Source: Odiellus spinosus | Taxonomy: Eukaryota; Arthropoda; Arachnida; Opiliones; Phalangiidae | DNA: 64,000 nt | Assembly (NCBI GenBank): GCA_963920705.1 | Contig: OY987227.1 | Span: 28,191,935-28,255,934, forward strand | Reading direction: 5' to 3' | Shown here: positions 24,412 through 37,464 of the stretch, piece after piece | Position numbering within the stretch: position 1 is the first letter of the stretch | How the letters are laid out: each line of letters begins with the position of its first letter | Program-made: the position numbers and the translations under genes | Notes under the pieces: generated by a model | Database searches by the model: none | What the model was told of the DNA's origin: nothing | What the model saw: the letters and a program-made list of their open reading frames with translations, nothing else

Positions 24412-27040
24412 TGATTTTTACGTTTGACTATACCTTTGTAAAGGTCGCTAGTGATTCTTATCGCGACCCTCCTAGTGGTATGACACTGCGTACCAAAATA
24501 TTTTAAACCATTTTCCCTAAACAAAATAGTTTAAACGGCACCTCACGCACCGGATTCTTTAGTATTTTTTTATTATGGCGGTGTTTATATCAGATCTTGT
24601 TTATTGGTGCGTTAAGAGGACGATTATTTTCTTTCGAAACATTTATATTTTTCTCCGTCGACGTGATTAACGGATTTCCTGGTCTATTCTTATACGTATT
24701 CGTCCGAAAAAGTGGCAATACTTAAACCCGAAAATATGCTAATTATTATAAGTCCCAGGTGTATTGAACTTTAATAATAAGGACCCCTTTTGTCGAAAGA
24801 AGAGATCAACTTCATCGGTGGCTCTCCCAAAAATAGTGACTCATTTAAAAGAAATATGGTATATTTTGTTAAATAGTAGCTATAAGCCTAGCTACAGGTG
24901 CCAACATGACTCCAGTTATATAATGACTCATAGCCCGAACTTTATAAAGGATAAGTCTCACGAAAAATATTATTTCTCAACAGTTTTGTATTTTTATACA
25001 CTTTGTATCTCGTAAAAAAGTTCTAATAGTAATTAATATTAATTTTGAGGATTAATTAACAATCTCTGTACCCGCGTACGTCCGTAACTTAGGCCGTTCT
25101 AAGGCAACTTAATTAGTAAGGCAATTAAGCCCCGCTTATTTTCACGTCCCTACGTCATGAGTACATTAACTGCACGCGTTGCAAATGTTTCCACCCATCG
25201 AGTCCGTGTCGACTAATTCGCTATATAAAAATGCATTATTATATTGTTTTTCAAGAGACTTGTTCTTCTATTATTTTTTATCTTCATCTATTCCATCGTC
25301 ATAACAGACTGTGTATAAATATTGGCCCAATGAAAGTCAATTTTGACTAGGAAGCCTGCAAGCGTGAGGGGGGAATAAGCCGAGAGAGAGGGAACCGTGA
25401 ATCTGGAAAGTGATGTAAGATTTGGTGTACCGAATTAGCCTCTGGCGGTTCGGTAAGAGGTTGGGGAAGTAATGGTTTCGTTTTGATGGCTGCCTAGAAG
25501 CTCACTTGCCTTTTTAGTTACGCAAAAACATTTTTTTTCTTGAATCACTATAGCGCTCATGATCTAGACCGCTTTCGTTTATTTTTGCGCAACAATAATA
25601 TCAGACAAGCAAAAGGGCATGAAACATCGTAGTCTCTGCGCATGAGCAGATCCGATTCATTGGGTTGCCTACGTTTTTGTAGGGTGTCTAAATTAACCCA
25701 AATTGTCAAATTCAGGGGCATGCTTCAGTTTGTTAATAGGATAAATAGATAAATATATAAAGGGAGGAGTCCTTTTTCGTAAGTTGAGCGTCGACGTCAC
25801 CCGTGACGTTTCTTGTATAGAAACACGGCGCCCGCAGTCAGAATGACAAAATTCTAAAGATCTCTAGTTTTATTCTCAAGCTTAACGCCCGCTTTCTCCG
25901 CGCCCGCGCTCTTTATACATCCGGAACTCTAGGGGATGAGTGACGTCTACAGTGACGCGGCCGCTAAACTAACAAGTTGATCAAGCCGAACTGAGCTATT
26001 TATATAATCATCTATTGGCGTTTGACAGAGGCATAGGGCCTAAGAGAGATTGACTGGTTACATGAACGGTGAAAATGGCAGGGGCAATTCGGCCACGAGA
26101 GAAGTTACTTGAAATTTCATGGGGTAATAATAGAGGGTCAGAAGTCAAATCAAAGGAAAACCAGGCATCATCATAGATGGAGTGTAACTCGTAACTTTGG
26201 CCCCAATTTTGATTAACGTAACTTCAGGCGCTTAGTGGTCATGTCGCGCAACTACCGTGGTTCGTACGAGCCGTCTTATTTTTAGTAAGGAGGGGTACAA
26301 TGCTTTTATTGGAGAGGCCATATCGGTGGTAGAGACGCTTATAGTTTATTCTAATCACATCGTCGTAATCGTTTTCCCTTATTTCTATAATCTCATTTTT
26401 TCTTAGAATTTCAATTTTTTAGGGACACTAATTATAAGTTAGGCGGGTAGTCGTGATATCAAATGTTCATAAAAAAGAGTTGAATATGGAAATGAAGGTG
26501 TGTTTCGGAAGATTATTTCTCGGTATTTATTTGTTATTCATCTTTACTCGAGATAATGTTCAATTAACTTAACAAGTGGCAGGAAATTACTCTTATTTAA
26601 ATACTATAATTGGGTATCGTGAGGTATACGCGCCATTCTTAAAAGCGTGTATATTATTTTTGGCGCCATACACCACCACTTATTTTCTACGTTGTTTTTA
26701 ACTTCGCAGGAAATTGGGTCATGATTTATAGTTCGATAATTGAAAGATATTAAATAACAAATTGTAGGCCTAAATATCGTATTTATATCATAAGTACATA
26801 ATATTTTCCAAATTACGGATCGTGTTCGTATCAAGCCAATAAATTCTAATATAAGAGAAATTGTTCAATACTTTTGACATTTTGCAACTATAAGAATATC
26901 TCTATCGTCCCGTCAAGTGGTTTTGTTTTGCTCTCAGAAACTAATACAAAGAACACTAAAATCAGACCAAGAATCATTTTCATCTTCGTTTTAACGATTT
27001 GGGTCCGCACGCGCATTTGCCCATTTGTGTATTTACCCAT
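24412..27040. other. Intergenic DNA, no gene recognised
   Basis: No convincing exon. An 83-codon frame at 24764-25015 (plus) and a 76-codon frame at 26604-26834 (minus) match nothing I know. Confidence 0.4.
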
Positions 27041-27043
27041 TTT

Positions 27044-27690
27044 TTTCATTTGCGCCGTTTTTTATTTGCGCCGTTTTTTATTTGGGCAGTTTTTTATTTG
27101 GGCAGTTTTTTATTTGGGCAGTTTTTTATTTGGGCAGTTTTTAATTTGCGCAAGTTTTTTATTTGCGCAAGTTTTTTATTTGCGCAAGTTTTTTATTTGC
27201 GCAAGTTTTTTATTTGCGCAAGTTTTTTATTTGCGCAAGTTTTTTATTTGCGCAAGTTTTTTATTTGCGCAAGTTTTTTATTTGCGCAAGTTTTTTATTT
27301 GCGCAAGTTTTTTATTTGCGCAAGTTTTTTATTTGCGCAAGTTTTTTATTTGCGCAAGTTTTTTATTTGCGCAAGTTTTTTATTTGCGCAAGTTTTTTAT
27401 TTGCGCAAGTTTTTTATTTGCGCAAGTTTTTTATTTGCGCAAGTTTTTTATTTGCGCAAGTTTTTTATTTGCGCAAGTTTTTTATTTGCGCAAGTTTTTT
27501 ATTTGCGCAAGTTTTTTATTTGCGCAAGTTTTTTTATTTGCGCAAGTTTTTTTATTTGCGCAAGTTTTTTTATTTGCGCAAGTTTTTTTATTTGCGCAAG
27601 TTTTTTTATTTGCGCAAGTTTTTTTATTTGCGCAAGTTTTTTTATTTGCGCAAGTTTTTTCATTTGCGCATTTTTTCATTTGCGCAATTC
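27044..27690. repeat. 16/17/18-bp minisatellite with graded variants
   Basis: A tandem array whose unit is T6-A-TTTGCGCAAG. From left to right there are two units ending GCGCCG, then four 16-bp units ending GGGCAG (ends at 27089, 27105, 27121, 27137). Next come 23 units of 17 bp ending GCGCAAG (27154-27528), seven 18-bp units with one extra T (27546-27654), and two degenerate CATTTGCGCA units. Because 17 is not a multiple of three, all forward frames stay open with a 17-residue periodicity. The long open frames here are therefore artefacts of the repeat. Confidence 0.95.
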
Positions 27691-30522
27691 ATTTCAAGTC
27701 TTTTGATTGAACGAATATAATGAATAATACTCCAGGGAAAATTTTAAATAATGCTATAGATGCAATTTGAATTATTTTAAAACATGTGCTCTATATAACT
27801 TCTAAAAATTTACAATAAAACTATTATTTTGCAAAATCACCGTTATACGCTGATAGTGTAAGAATCTTCCCACGAGAATTGGTATAATATTCTCTATCCT
27901 TTAACGGACTTTTCGCGTCAAAAGCCATACACCCTCACAAATACAAGTATTAGTCATACACCATAGGGTATTTCCCTGGTGCTAAATGTGATCTTTTCAA
28001 GTTTTTACGAGATCTCGGTTTACGCGGCAGGTCCCGCTTTCAATCCACCATTTCAACGACGTTTCGGCACCATCAGCTGGTCGGGACCATCCTTGGTACG
28101 GGATCAGTGTGGGAATGTCCGTTGGCAAATCTTCAATATATACCAAGTCGGCGTTTACGAGCTGGAGAGGTACAGACCCCAAAAAACCTTCTTTCAGTTT
28201 TCACCTTGCTCTTTCGAGAACACGAGCGCGGGGGGGGGGGGGGGGGGGTTGGTATAAGAACCAAGCTTCATCCACCAAATATTGAGGACTATAGAGGGGG
28301 GGCCAAATTCGGTTTAGGAATAACGGGGGAATGTCCCCCAATTCTTATTCTACAAGCAACCCCGAGTTTTTTATCCTCGAAATATATGAATAACCTTCTC
28401 TCCCTTAAAATGAGGGGGTTTTAGAAAATCTATTGTATAACTTAGTAGAGGGGGGATCGCGTACCACCTTTTGGTAAAAGCGAGACAGCCTCGTGACCCG
28501 CGCACGCTGCACCGGTCTTCTCGCGCGCCCGGGATGGTCCTGCTGGAGAAAAGGGTCTCTTCTATAAGCACCCGAAATTTCTCCCGCCAAACATTGAGCG
28601 CTTTCAACCAAATAAATTGTAGCCAATGTAGGTAAGGTTATTTAGTTTGAGATGATACGATTCAGTATGGACCTTCTAACGTATAACCATACTGTTGGCT
28701 CTATTTCCTCGGACGAAGATGAATCTTTGTCCCGGGAAGAAAAGTGAAGAAACAATCCTAGAGTGTACGTGGCGTGAGTCACTCTGAATCGCGATATACG
28801 GGACAGTAAACGTATTATACTTTTGGTAAGGTGGGAAAGTTTTTTCATCTTTAGAATCTACTGTTGTAGAAGCGGTAGCGGCGCGGGTTTAGCCCCTAAC
28901 AACAAGGATGGTGCTTCGGGCTATTAATAGTGTAAGATTTTCGTCGCTAAGATGGCACCAGTGTTAGAGGTCCTTCAATAATTTACTACGAATTGACATT
29001 ACGATCAAAACCAGAATGCGCTACAAAAGTCAAACTTCTTACACACATTCCACATTACAATAAAATTAATCCCGTTATGTTTCATAGTTCGCAAATTTCT
29101 CTAATTGTCGAAATAAATTTGTAGAATTATTTTTCTTAAACAACAATTATTAATATCACGTTCCCGCACACTGTTGGTCGTATTTGATGTAGAAAAATCG
29201 TAGGAGGACCGAAAAATCAAGTGGGTCTTCTTTAAGTTCTTTTACCCGTTGCCATGGGAAAATCGGTTAGCGCTTAATATCTTATTGGTTCCAACTTATA
29301 TTTTTCGGGGGGGGGGGGGAGTTCTTTATAGAACTAGTATTGGTACGCCACCTGCCCCAAGACCGAAATGACGTGGCCACAGGAGTGCAGTGGGGTGGTT
29401 TCTAGATGCAGCGAGTCTTTTAAAGATACACATCAATTGAAACGCGTGATTTTTACCGAGCATTCTCTATTTCTTCATGCTAGCTTATTTGTGATCTTTG
29501 GTGGGAAACTTTTTTCGGTACTTTTCTTTTCGTCGCTCGTCTGCCCGGCTGAGGGGGTGGTGACTCATTTTTGTATTTGGGCCCTTTTTTTTTATTTTAT
29601 ACATTTTTTTTTCGGGTGTTATGGCGTGTGATGTGTCATTAAAGAATATATGCCGCTTTAGTTTTGTTAAAGATGGAACGCCGGCAATTTTTAAGAAGGG
29701 GCGTTAGTATTAAGTGACGTGGCTTCCCAATAATCTAGAATAATTTGGCCCCTGCGGGTTGATTTCGTCGTTAGTCATTGACTTTGTTAAAATATTATTT
29801 CGAATCTTTATTGAAATTGAATTGAAGGAATGAATTTTAATTGTTTTGCCATTTCTGTAGAGAAAATTACGCTTCATAATTTATGCCCAAATTGATAATA
29901 AATTAAAAATATTTAAACAAAAATAGATAAAACAAATTAAAAAATATTTTTTCGTCCCTTATCTATTTAAAAATGGTTAGACTTTTCCTTTAAATGAGTA
30001 TATTGTCTATTGACTCTTATTTGACCTTAAATTGGAAGCACGCCCGAAGCCAAACACCACTTGATCTCTAACGTAACAAATAATAAAGTATTGAAATTGC
30101 TAAAATATCATAGACCCTAGTTATGGTTTATGAATGAAAAACATTATTTCACTGCAAATAAAATCTACACGGTAAATGCTAATCTTCGAATAATTTAAAT
30201 AAAAAAAATTTAAAAGCGAAATTTTAATATCAGCGTGTAAATTTGAAAAATATTTAAATTAGAGCGTAATTACGATGCCGTAATGGTTTTGTAATGGTGT
30301 TTTTAAAAAATATCTTGTAAACTATCTCTCCCCCTCTTTAGAATTATTCGCCCCAACGAACTCATTTTCCAAATTGAATCGGAGGGGAAATAATTAAAGC
30401 TAACGAATAATTTAATATTTAACTCATTTTTAATAATATCAAGTTCATAGTATATTTATTTCAATTTATTTTTCATAAAATTAATTATTTACGTGGCATA
30501 TCATTTACACAATATGTTTTGA
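27691..30522. other. Intergenic DNA, one possible retroelement remnant
   Basis: The stretch 28010-28180 reads, on the minus strand, CTGATGGTGCCGAAACGTCG, which resembles the hammerhead-type core found in long terminal regions of Penelope-like elements. No reverse transcriptase is visible. G-runs lie near 28229-28248 and 29309-29321. Other open frames are short and unrecognised. Confidence 0.35.
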
Positions 30523-30669
30523 CGATTTGGGTCGAAATGATCGAATTTCATATGATCGATTGAGTTAAAAAACTAACCTAACCTAACCTAACCTAACCTA
30601 AATATTTCGATCATTTAATCCAAAAAACTGGTTTCGATCACTTAAAAGTCGATCAATTGGGACGATACC
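30523..30669. mobile_element. Family B element with (CCTAA)5
   Basis: A 147-bp copy, essentially identical to 10512-10648 except for two extra CCTAA units in the central run. That single difference accounts for the whole 10-bp length gap. Non-coding. Confidence 0.85.
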
Positions 30670-30893
30670 GTTTTGACTATGGTGATTAACTTATATTAAT
30701 ATTAGTTAACGAGACTGCTACTTCATGGTTGAGAAAAACAGTTAGTGTTTTTATTGTCTATGGATTATATATTTTTTTTTCATAAACGCGTCACGTCTCG
30801 AAGCGCGAGGGGAGGGGTTACCGCCTAGTTCGTCTCTCGTCATAGCTTAGCCAATAAGAATAGGATCAGTTCCTAGTTAACCATTAGCTGGAT

Positions 30894-31230
30894 CAGAAGC
30901 CGATGAAACCCTCCTTTGAAGTTTACTACTCTAATGTTCCATATAGCGCTCCTCTCTGTATGGGTAAAATTCCCAATTTTACGAGTTAGAAGGGGTCCTA
31001 CTTCATCCCCCCTGTCTACGGAAAATTGGAAATTCTCTCTCTCCACAAACGACGACGTTTTTTGGATGAACTCCAAGGCTGCTAGAGATATTCGCTCGAC
31101 GAGCTCTCGCTCCGAAAACATCTACCGTTAGGAGGCGTAGGAATCGCGCCTTTTCAGAATAACCCATACAGAGAGGGGTAGACAAGACCCGGAAGTAATA
31201 GACTTCAAAGGAGGGTTTCATCGGCTTCTG
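30894..31230. mobile_element. Family A palindromic MITE, copy 4
   Basis: A 337-bp copy with both termini. The flanks GCTGGAT and GCTGGTT fit a 7-bp target duplication with one substitution. Open frames inside are the same shadow frames seen in the other copies. Confidence 0.9.
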
Positions 31231-31847
31231 GCTGGTTTCATTGAGATCAGAGCGTGGCTTTATCTTTAACTAAATTTAATTTCATTCATTTTTATTTCTA
31301 ACTTTTGTTTTCAATGAAAGTTATATTTAATTTCTTAGCCATAGGGATTTGCACGGCGAATTAGATAACAAACTCGTTGAAACTAAGCGTGCTATGATGA
31401 CTCGCTTTAGAGGACCCGGGTTAAGGATCCGATTCGTTACCCGAACTAATTGAGGTGAACCTCTATTTTTAAGTATATTTTTTGCTAACACTCTATCGCG
31501 CCAAAAATTAATATTGACGGATGACACCTTTTTCGAGTTTCGAAGAGAAGGAGCGCCAAATTTCGAGAGCTTTAAAAATAACACCCTGACGCCCGTATAT
31601 TAATTTGTTCAGTCACGATTAGTCGATTAAATTTCAAAACGTGGTGCATTTGGTCCGTTAATAGTTACTAGATACGGTGTTTTTGCTGTAAGGTCACTAT
31701 ATCGCGAATTTGGACTATTATAGATGGGTCAAACGTCTCGTATTTAAAGGGCATATATTACGAAATTCGTGTAATTATTTGCTCTTCTATTAATACCTTA
31801 ATTTTTTGTCTTGATGAGTTTTAATTAAAACCTTTAGCTGTATAACA

Positions 31848-32172
31848 TTGGATAAGAAAATTCGCATTCTTAGAATTCGTGGAAAATAATTTAAATAAAT
31901 TTCAAAACTTACAATTCGAAGAAAATAAATAAAACAATAAAACCAAGGTTTAACTTTTATTTATTATTTTTGACGAATATATATTTTTAAATTTTCTTAT
32001 CCAAATGTATAACTCGGATAATATTCTAGGATAAATTGCCATTTTCGAATAAAAGCCGAGTATTATTTTATTATTTTAACTTTGGATATCTTAACTGGAT
32101 AATCTATTTATCCGTAATAACTAAAGTTATTATTCCCTAGATCTATCCAATTAATAAAATTTCGAGCATTAA
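31848..32172 (-). repeat. Family Q dispersed repeat, copy 2
   Basis: A reverse-orientation relative of 22936-23172, longer by an internal A+T-rich insertion (about 31900-31985). The two lie 9 kb apart as an imperfect inverted pair. Confidence 0.6.
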
Positions 32173-33043
32173 TCAATCCTTTTATTATTTCTACGCGTGA
32201 ATAGTTTTAATTCATCTCGAATCAACCACGCTATCAAAGAGCGGCCTTCATTTAATTGAGTTGAAGAAAAAAAGGGGAGAGGGGATGGCCTGCTCAAGCC
32301 AGTGTTTAGGAATAAAAAGGGACTTTACATTGCAGTTTTCTAAATTTGAATTTATTTTGGGAATCCCCGTGACAACAAAATCCAAAATAAATTTTAAACT
32401 TTCATAGTCTATGAGACTTTTCCTTTTCGCGGTATAATACGTGCATGATCTTTTGGGGACCGAGGGACCAATTTAATTGGGTCATTGGAGTGCTCTCTTC
32501 TTTTTTTGGGGGGGAGGGGGGATTGAGTATTACTCTTTGATATCAATAGCGTGCACCAGCTAGTGGCGTCTGCCAGGTGTAAGGGTGGGTCTTCCCTCAC
32601 TTTGCAAGCTTCGCGGAGTACAATGGGTCTATTATATTACACCTATTAATTCCATGGTAATCGTCGCGAAGCTACCGGTCATCAAGTTATGTAATCTTTT
32701 TTTTTAATACCTTTTATTATATGACGGGACGGTGTGGAAAAAAGGGGGATGAGTTTTTTTAATGGCCAAATGGGATAGATAATTCCATCGTTCCGTGTTA
32801 TTGTCCACACCCTCTTTATTTCAATTAAACTCGGTTATAAACCTACTAATAATTAACAGATGGTTAATTTTGTCAATCCCTTGATTGATTTACAGTTTTT
32901 TTTATATAAATTACAATCTGATATAACCATTTTTATTTTTTATTTTGCATCGAGATGAAGGAGTTAGGTTTTTATTGTTAAAAATAGTATCTGCGCGTAG
33001 AGCTCCTAATTGGATAATCATGAATTATCACGATAGATGGCTC
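32173..33043. other. Intergenic DNA, no gene recognised
   Basis: It contains a G-run near 32508-32521 and no recognised exon or RNA gene. A 63-codon minus-strand frame at 32409-32600 is not convincing. Confidence 0.4.
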
Positions 33044-33396
33044 CTCGGTTAATTGAGATTAAACCTCTGGCTAATTGTTATTAAACAGGGTTGCCACGGG
33101 TCAGGGAAAACGGGGAGAAGTCAGGAAAATTGAAAATGAACCAAAAAAGTCGGGAAATTTTAAGATATTTTAAAAAGTCAGGGAATTTAAAGATCTGTCG
33201 AGATTCCCACGCTATTGAAAATATTTATTTTTAAGTAATATAAAAAATAAAAGGTTAAAAATTGGGTAGTCGGTCGGGGAAAATCGTTGGAAAAGGTCAG
33301 GGAAAAACCTGGAAAAGTCGGGAAATCTGAAAAAACTGTGGCAACCCTGTTAAACCTCCGTTAAATCTGATTAAACCGGCTCGTCTGAAAACGGTA
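33044..33396. repeat. Family K repeat interrupted by a family G element
   Basis: The flanks of the family G insertion (33044-33085 and 33350-33396) carry GATTAAACCTC and TTAAATCTGATTAAACCGGC. These match blocks at 41290-41395 and 47205-47321 (TAACCGGTTTAATCAGATTTAA and reverse). Family K is thus older than the insertion. Confidence 0.55.
33086..33349. mobile_element. Family G element, compact copy
   Basis: A 264-bp element starting CAGGGTTGCCACGGGTCAGG and ending ACTGTGGCAACCCTG, so the inverted ends are CAGGGTTGCCAC. The flanking pentamer TTAAA is present at 33081-33085 and 33350-33354. The body contains two units of AAAAAGTCAGGGAATTT type, the ancestor of the ten-unit array in the copy at 55.5 kb. 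No coding frame. Confidence 0.75.
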
Positions 33397-34251
33397 TAAC
33401 AGGGATAATTGAAAAACAAATCTTAAATATAAGGGTTAAATCCGAGCTTCTTTACAACGCGTTAACGCAAAGTGGTGAAAACGTTTTTACAGGAGTTGAA
33501 CCAGTCACCTCTAAAAATAAATCTAAAAAAGAAATGGGGCAAAACGAAAAAGCATTGAATCACGAACTGGTTGGGTGTCATGATCGGAAAACGAGTTTTT
33601 CTTTATAAACCACGAAGATCTTAAATAAATTTCCGAGACTGTTGTTTTTTTATTTTTTTATTTTATCTCTACACAACTCTCGATCTCGCTGACTTCATAA
33701 TAAGATGACGTCACCCCTTGTTTTCTCGCCCCTCTTTGGTAGCCCATCGTCTTATCCGAAGTCGTTTCGCTTGGCCAGTCAGGCGTGCGTTCTCCTCACT
33801 CCGCGATGCTCCCCGTGAAAACCACCTTTTTTTTTTTTTTTTTTTGATCGAATCTTATTTTTGCGCCACGCGTGTTATGCTAGGGTTTTAGAGAATAAAT
33901 TAAAGCTAATAACACGGGGCGATAGTAGGTCTATAACGATTGCCGTTGCCCGGGCTTTTCAAGTTTTTTAACCTTTAACTCCCTCGCCCTATAGAGACAG
34001 AAGCGGCCGGCCGAGGCTTAGAAATAAAAACCCGTTTTTTTTTATTCATTTATTTTAGATAAAATATATTTTAAAAAGGTATAATGAGCGCTTTATTAAC
34101 CGACTCTATATAAATTGCCGGCGTTCGTCTCCAAAACTAATTTGCCTCATTTTTTTTTTTTTTTTTTTTTTTGGTTTTTAATGGGTTTAACTCGGAGTAT
34201 AAACTCCTGAGACGTGACTGGAGTGGAAATAGTTTTATTCAAGGCTGTTAA

Positions 34252-34400
34252 TTAAAGGGAAAATGCAATCTAGTGTTTTTTTTTTCGATTCCTTAGTGTT
34301 TAAATAGGCCTAGCCAACCAGTAAAAACTTACCATCAAAATAGACTTAGCTGGATTCACGGAGATCGTGATTTTTTCGGATTAATGGGGTTAACACAGCC
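34252..34400. mobile_element. Family D left-end fragment
   Basis: It begins TTAAAGGGAAAATGCAATCT and continues TCGATTCCTTAGTGTTTAAA, ATAGACTTAGCTGGATTCA and CGGAGATC, matching the left half of 60131-60574. A further decayed relative lies near 34900-34975 (CCAGTAAAAATTTAAC, AATAGGCTTAGCTGA). Confidence 0.6.
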
Positions 34401-36767
34401 TTAAATATTTATTTATAGAACTGTTCGGGCAGTTTTTAAGCCCAATGCTCCGGCTGCTCCAGGAGGAGCTCTCTAAAATTATTGCGTTAATAGCTATCGG
34501 AGTGCTCCAGGAGCATTCGGAGGAACCCTAAGAACTAAATCGTAAAATCTGCAAAAACGTTAATTGAATCTATTTGCCTCTCCATTCCCTACGTCTTAAT
34601 ACTCCTTGGTAATCCGAAAAATGGGTGGATTAGGGAGTAGGGAGAGCTGTTAGATACACGCGACAGACTCGATTCCTTGGGTTAAAAAACCTTCTTATTA
34701 TTGTAATGTTTAGATCTATCCTATCTCATAATGGTTTTCTATCTCGAAATGTCATCGCGTGCAAAGAGGGAATTTCCCCAAAATTATTTTTATTCTACCT
34801 AATAATCGTAGATTATTATTATTATTACCAGGAGTCTATAAAAACACACTCTAAGAGTATAGAACTTATTGTAAGGTGAATTTTAAAATCGCTCTTGAGG
34901 TTAAGCAACACCTAATCCACCAGTAAAAATTTAACGATAAATTATTAAACCAGAAAATAGGCTTAGCTGAATTTTTTTCCCATTGAAGGGTCAACCTCGG
35001 GGTCAACCTTAATAAATATAAGGTGGGAGCCATTGGGTTCATCGTTATTGGTCCGATTTTATACTTAAAATTTAACTTAATCAAATTAATTAATTTAAAA
35101 ATCAATTTTCATTTTAAATAAGTTTTTTTATTTTATTTTTCGTCGTGGAAAAAAAATAGGATTAACAAAATTTTTTTAACTGAGCAGTTTTCAGTTCTTT
35201 TTATCATTACTTAAAAAATGAATTTAAGCGTATATACATTTTCAAACCGGTTAATTTTTACCTTAATTTAATTTTAAATATTAATTAAAAAAAAAATTCC
35301 AAATAAGGTCAAATTTTTAGAGATATCTCAAAGCAAACAAAATATATTCTTTGACTTAAATTTAAAAAAAAATTATCACTTTACGTAATGAGATCAACTG
35401 AAAAGATTAATATTATGAGATTATTTTTTTTATTATACCGGCTGAAGCTTGGATTTATTTTAAATAATATGACTCTAATTACGAGAGAGATGATACGATT
35501 ATTAATTACCGTACTAATTAATAAACAAAACTATGGGGTAATTATGAAATATAATAAATCAATTTTAAATTAAAAGCGATGGTTGAAATGACACGAAAAA
35601 AAAAACATGCGGAAAAAAAAAATTTTTTGGTTTTTTTTCTATTTTGAGCCATACATTTAAAGTTTTATAATATATATAAATATTTACATTAAAATAAAGA
35701 CAATAGGTTGGCAACTTCATGGAATTCATATATATATTGCTATATATATATATTAGAAATATATTTTGGTTACCAACAAATACATTAAGAAACTAAAAAG
35801 TTACACTTAGATAAAACAAAAAAAACCTTATAGACACGTCAGCCAATAAAAATCCATTTCGACGGAAATATCTCGAGTCTGAAGGCTGACGGCGAGAAAA
35901 AAATATATCTCTTCTCTCCGCGCCCGCAGACCGAACCGGTAAATATGTAAAGGAGACTTTATGTTAATTAATTTATTTTTTACACTCATTTAAAAGAGAA
36001 ATTAAAATAAGCCCTCTTTAAGTTACATTTTTTTTTTTTTGGCAAAACGATTTTTTTTTTTTATTTTTTACGAAAAAGCACAAAATATTTGAGATCAATT
36101 ATTGAAACGCTGAGTACTTTTTATTATTTATTTTCAAAATAGTTCATTTAAAAATTAAAAATGACATATAATACACTCGTCTTCGGAAAGATGATGGGGT
36201 ATGCTTGGTGTCTGTTTCAACCATATATATATAATGAGAAATATTCAAGTTTTTGGACCCTTTTTTTAAATTTCTGTATCGCTGCTTTTAAAAATTACTA
36301 ATTTCATGTTTTGGTTCGGTTTTTAGTAATAAAAATATTATGTTATATATATTATTAATAGTAGAAAAGGCCTGTCTAAGTATTTATATTTATATAAAAA
36401 AAAATCACTTTAGATATTAGAAAAAAAATAAAAAAAAATTAAGAAACCCCGTGAAGTCACGAAATTAGTCCATATTTTATACAAAATGTATATCAAAAAT
36501 AGGACGGATGTCCTATATACTATAATATTAAGTTTTTCTTCACATTTCAGTTAAAAAAAACTAATTACATCAACAAATGTAATTATTAATTAGTCATCAG
36601 TCAAATGGTTAAGGCACTGTACAAGTTATTCTTTACTTAAAGTTCAATTGTTTTTGGCATAAATAGAAAGAACTCGATGGTCTATCGCGTCACGTGGTAT
36701 ATCCACGCGTATTTTTTCTAGCCACACTCACACAAAAAAAAAAATTAAAATACCTAAAGTATTTGTT
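34401..36767. other. A+T-rich flank and probable 3' UTR region
   Basis: No coding frame is recognised. The stretch just below 36768 should hold the 3' untranslated region of the minus-strand gene. The first canonical AATAAA signals I see on the minus strand lie near 36120-36132, about 640 bases past the stop codon. Whether they are used cannot be told from sequence. T/A-rich tracts lie near 35690-35760 and 36215-36235. Confidence 0.4.
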
Positions 36768-36947
36768 TTATAGAATACGACATAGTTCCATTGGTTGTCG
36801 TTGATGTCCTGGTCGTACGCCTCTCGCGTCCGCAATTTCTCTTCTTCGAAAATGATCAACTTGGTTGAATGGTTGTAGAAAGTAACGGAAAAATGAAACC
36901 AGCAACTCCGCTACTTCAACTTCCATAGATCTTCGTTGTCGATCCCT
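36768..36947 (-). CDS. BH3-only-like gene, last coding exon (C-terminal tail)
   Basis: This exon gives residues 273-331 of the predicted protein and ends in TAA at 36768-36770. It is entered at phase 0 after a CTATAG acceptor, with a CTAAT branch-like motif about 15 bases upstream. That matches the phase-0 donor of the BH3 exon. It encodes a basic start (RDRQRRS), then a hydrophobic and aromatic stretch (VAELLVSFFRYFL, about residues 284-296), then a charged, Arg-rich tail. In BIM and BMF the BH3 motif is likewise followed by a short hydrophobic C-terminal segment that helps membrane association. The role here is inferred from that position. The exon is short enough to be missed by simple length cut-offs. 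Confidence 0.7.
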   Translation of the reverse strand, partial: RDRQRRSMEVEVAELLVSFFRYFLQPFNQVDHFRRREIADARGVRPGHQRQPMELCRIL

Positions 36948-37464
36948 CTATAGTTTTCGGATTAGCGAATATTTGATGGGAAAATGGCAGGGAAAATATA
37001 ATAAAAAACTCCGTCATATTGAGTTCTGAAGCTTCGGGTTTTTATAGAACGTAAAACAGGGGAAAAGGAGAAAGCAAAGGTTTAAAAAAAAAAAGTTTTA
37101 AAAAAATTGTTTTTTCTTGGGATTTGAAAAGAAAAATGCGAGCCTTAAGAGTACAATTTTATTTCTATCAACGTGTTAGCGTATATAGTTATGAACCGAT
37201 CAACGAGTGTAAAGCTTAAATTAAAAATTTAAATGGGAAGAGGGCCTTAATTAATTTCAAAATATAATTATCATATTTCTTATTTGGGAACCGGCAGCTC
37301 TTATAATTTTTTCTAGTTTGTAGAATTATTTCAAAGGTTTTTTGATCAAGGTCTTGACGATCTTCAATACTACAATGATAGTATAAAAATTTTAACTTTT
37401 TGAGAAGAAAATTTGGTTCTTTTAATTAAATAAAATCCTTTTTAAGGGCGTAGGTTCATTTAAT

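Noticed and set aside
27044-27690. Possible CRISPR array
   Set aside because: Units are contiguous, with no unique spacers and no cas genes. The genome is animal.
26874-27720. Long overlapping open frames of 185-278 codons with a periodic FICASFLFAQVFYLRK-type pattern
   Set aside because: They lie in a 17/18-bp tandem repeat that stays open in all forward frames. The periodic peptide is a by-product.
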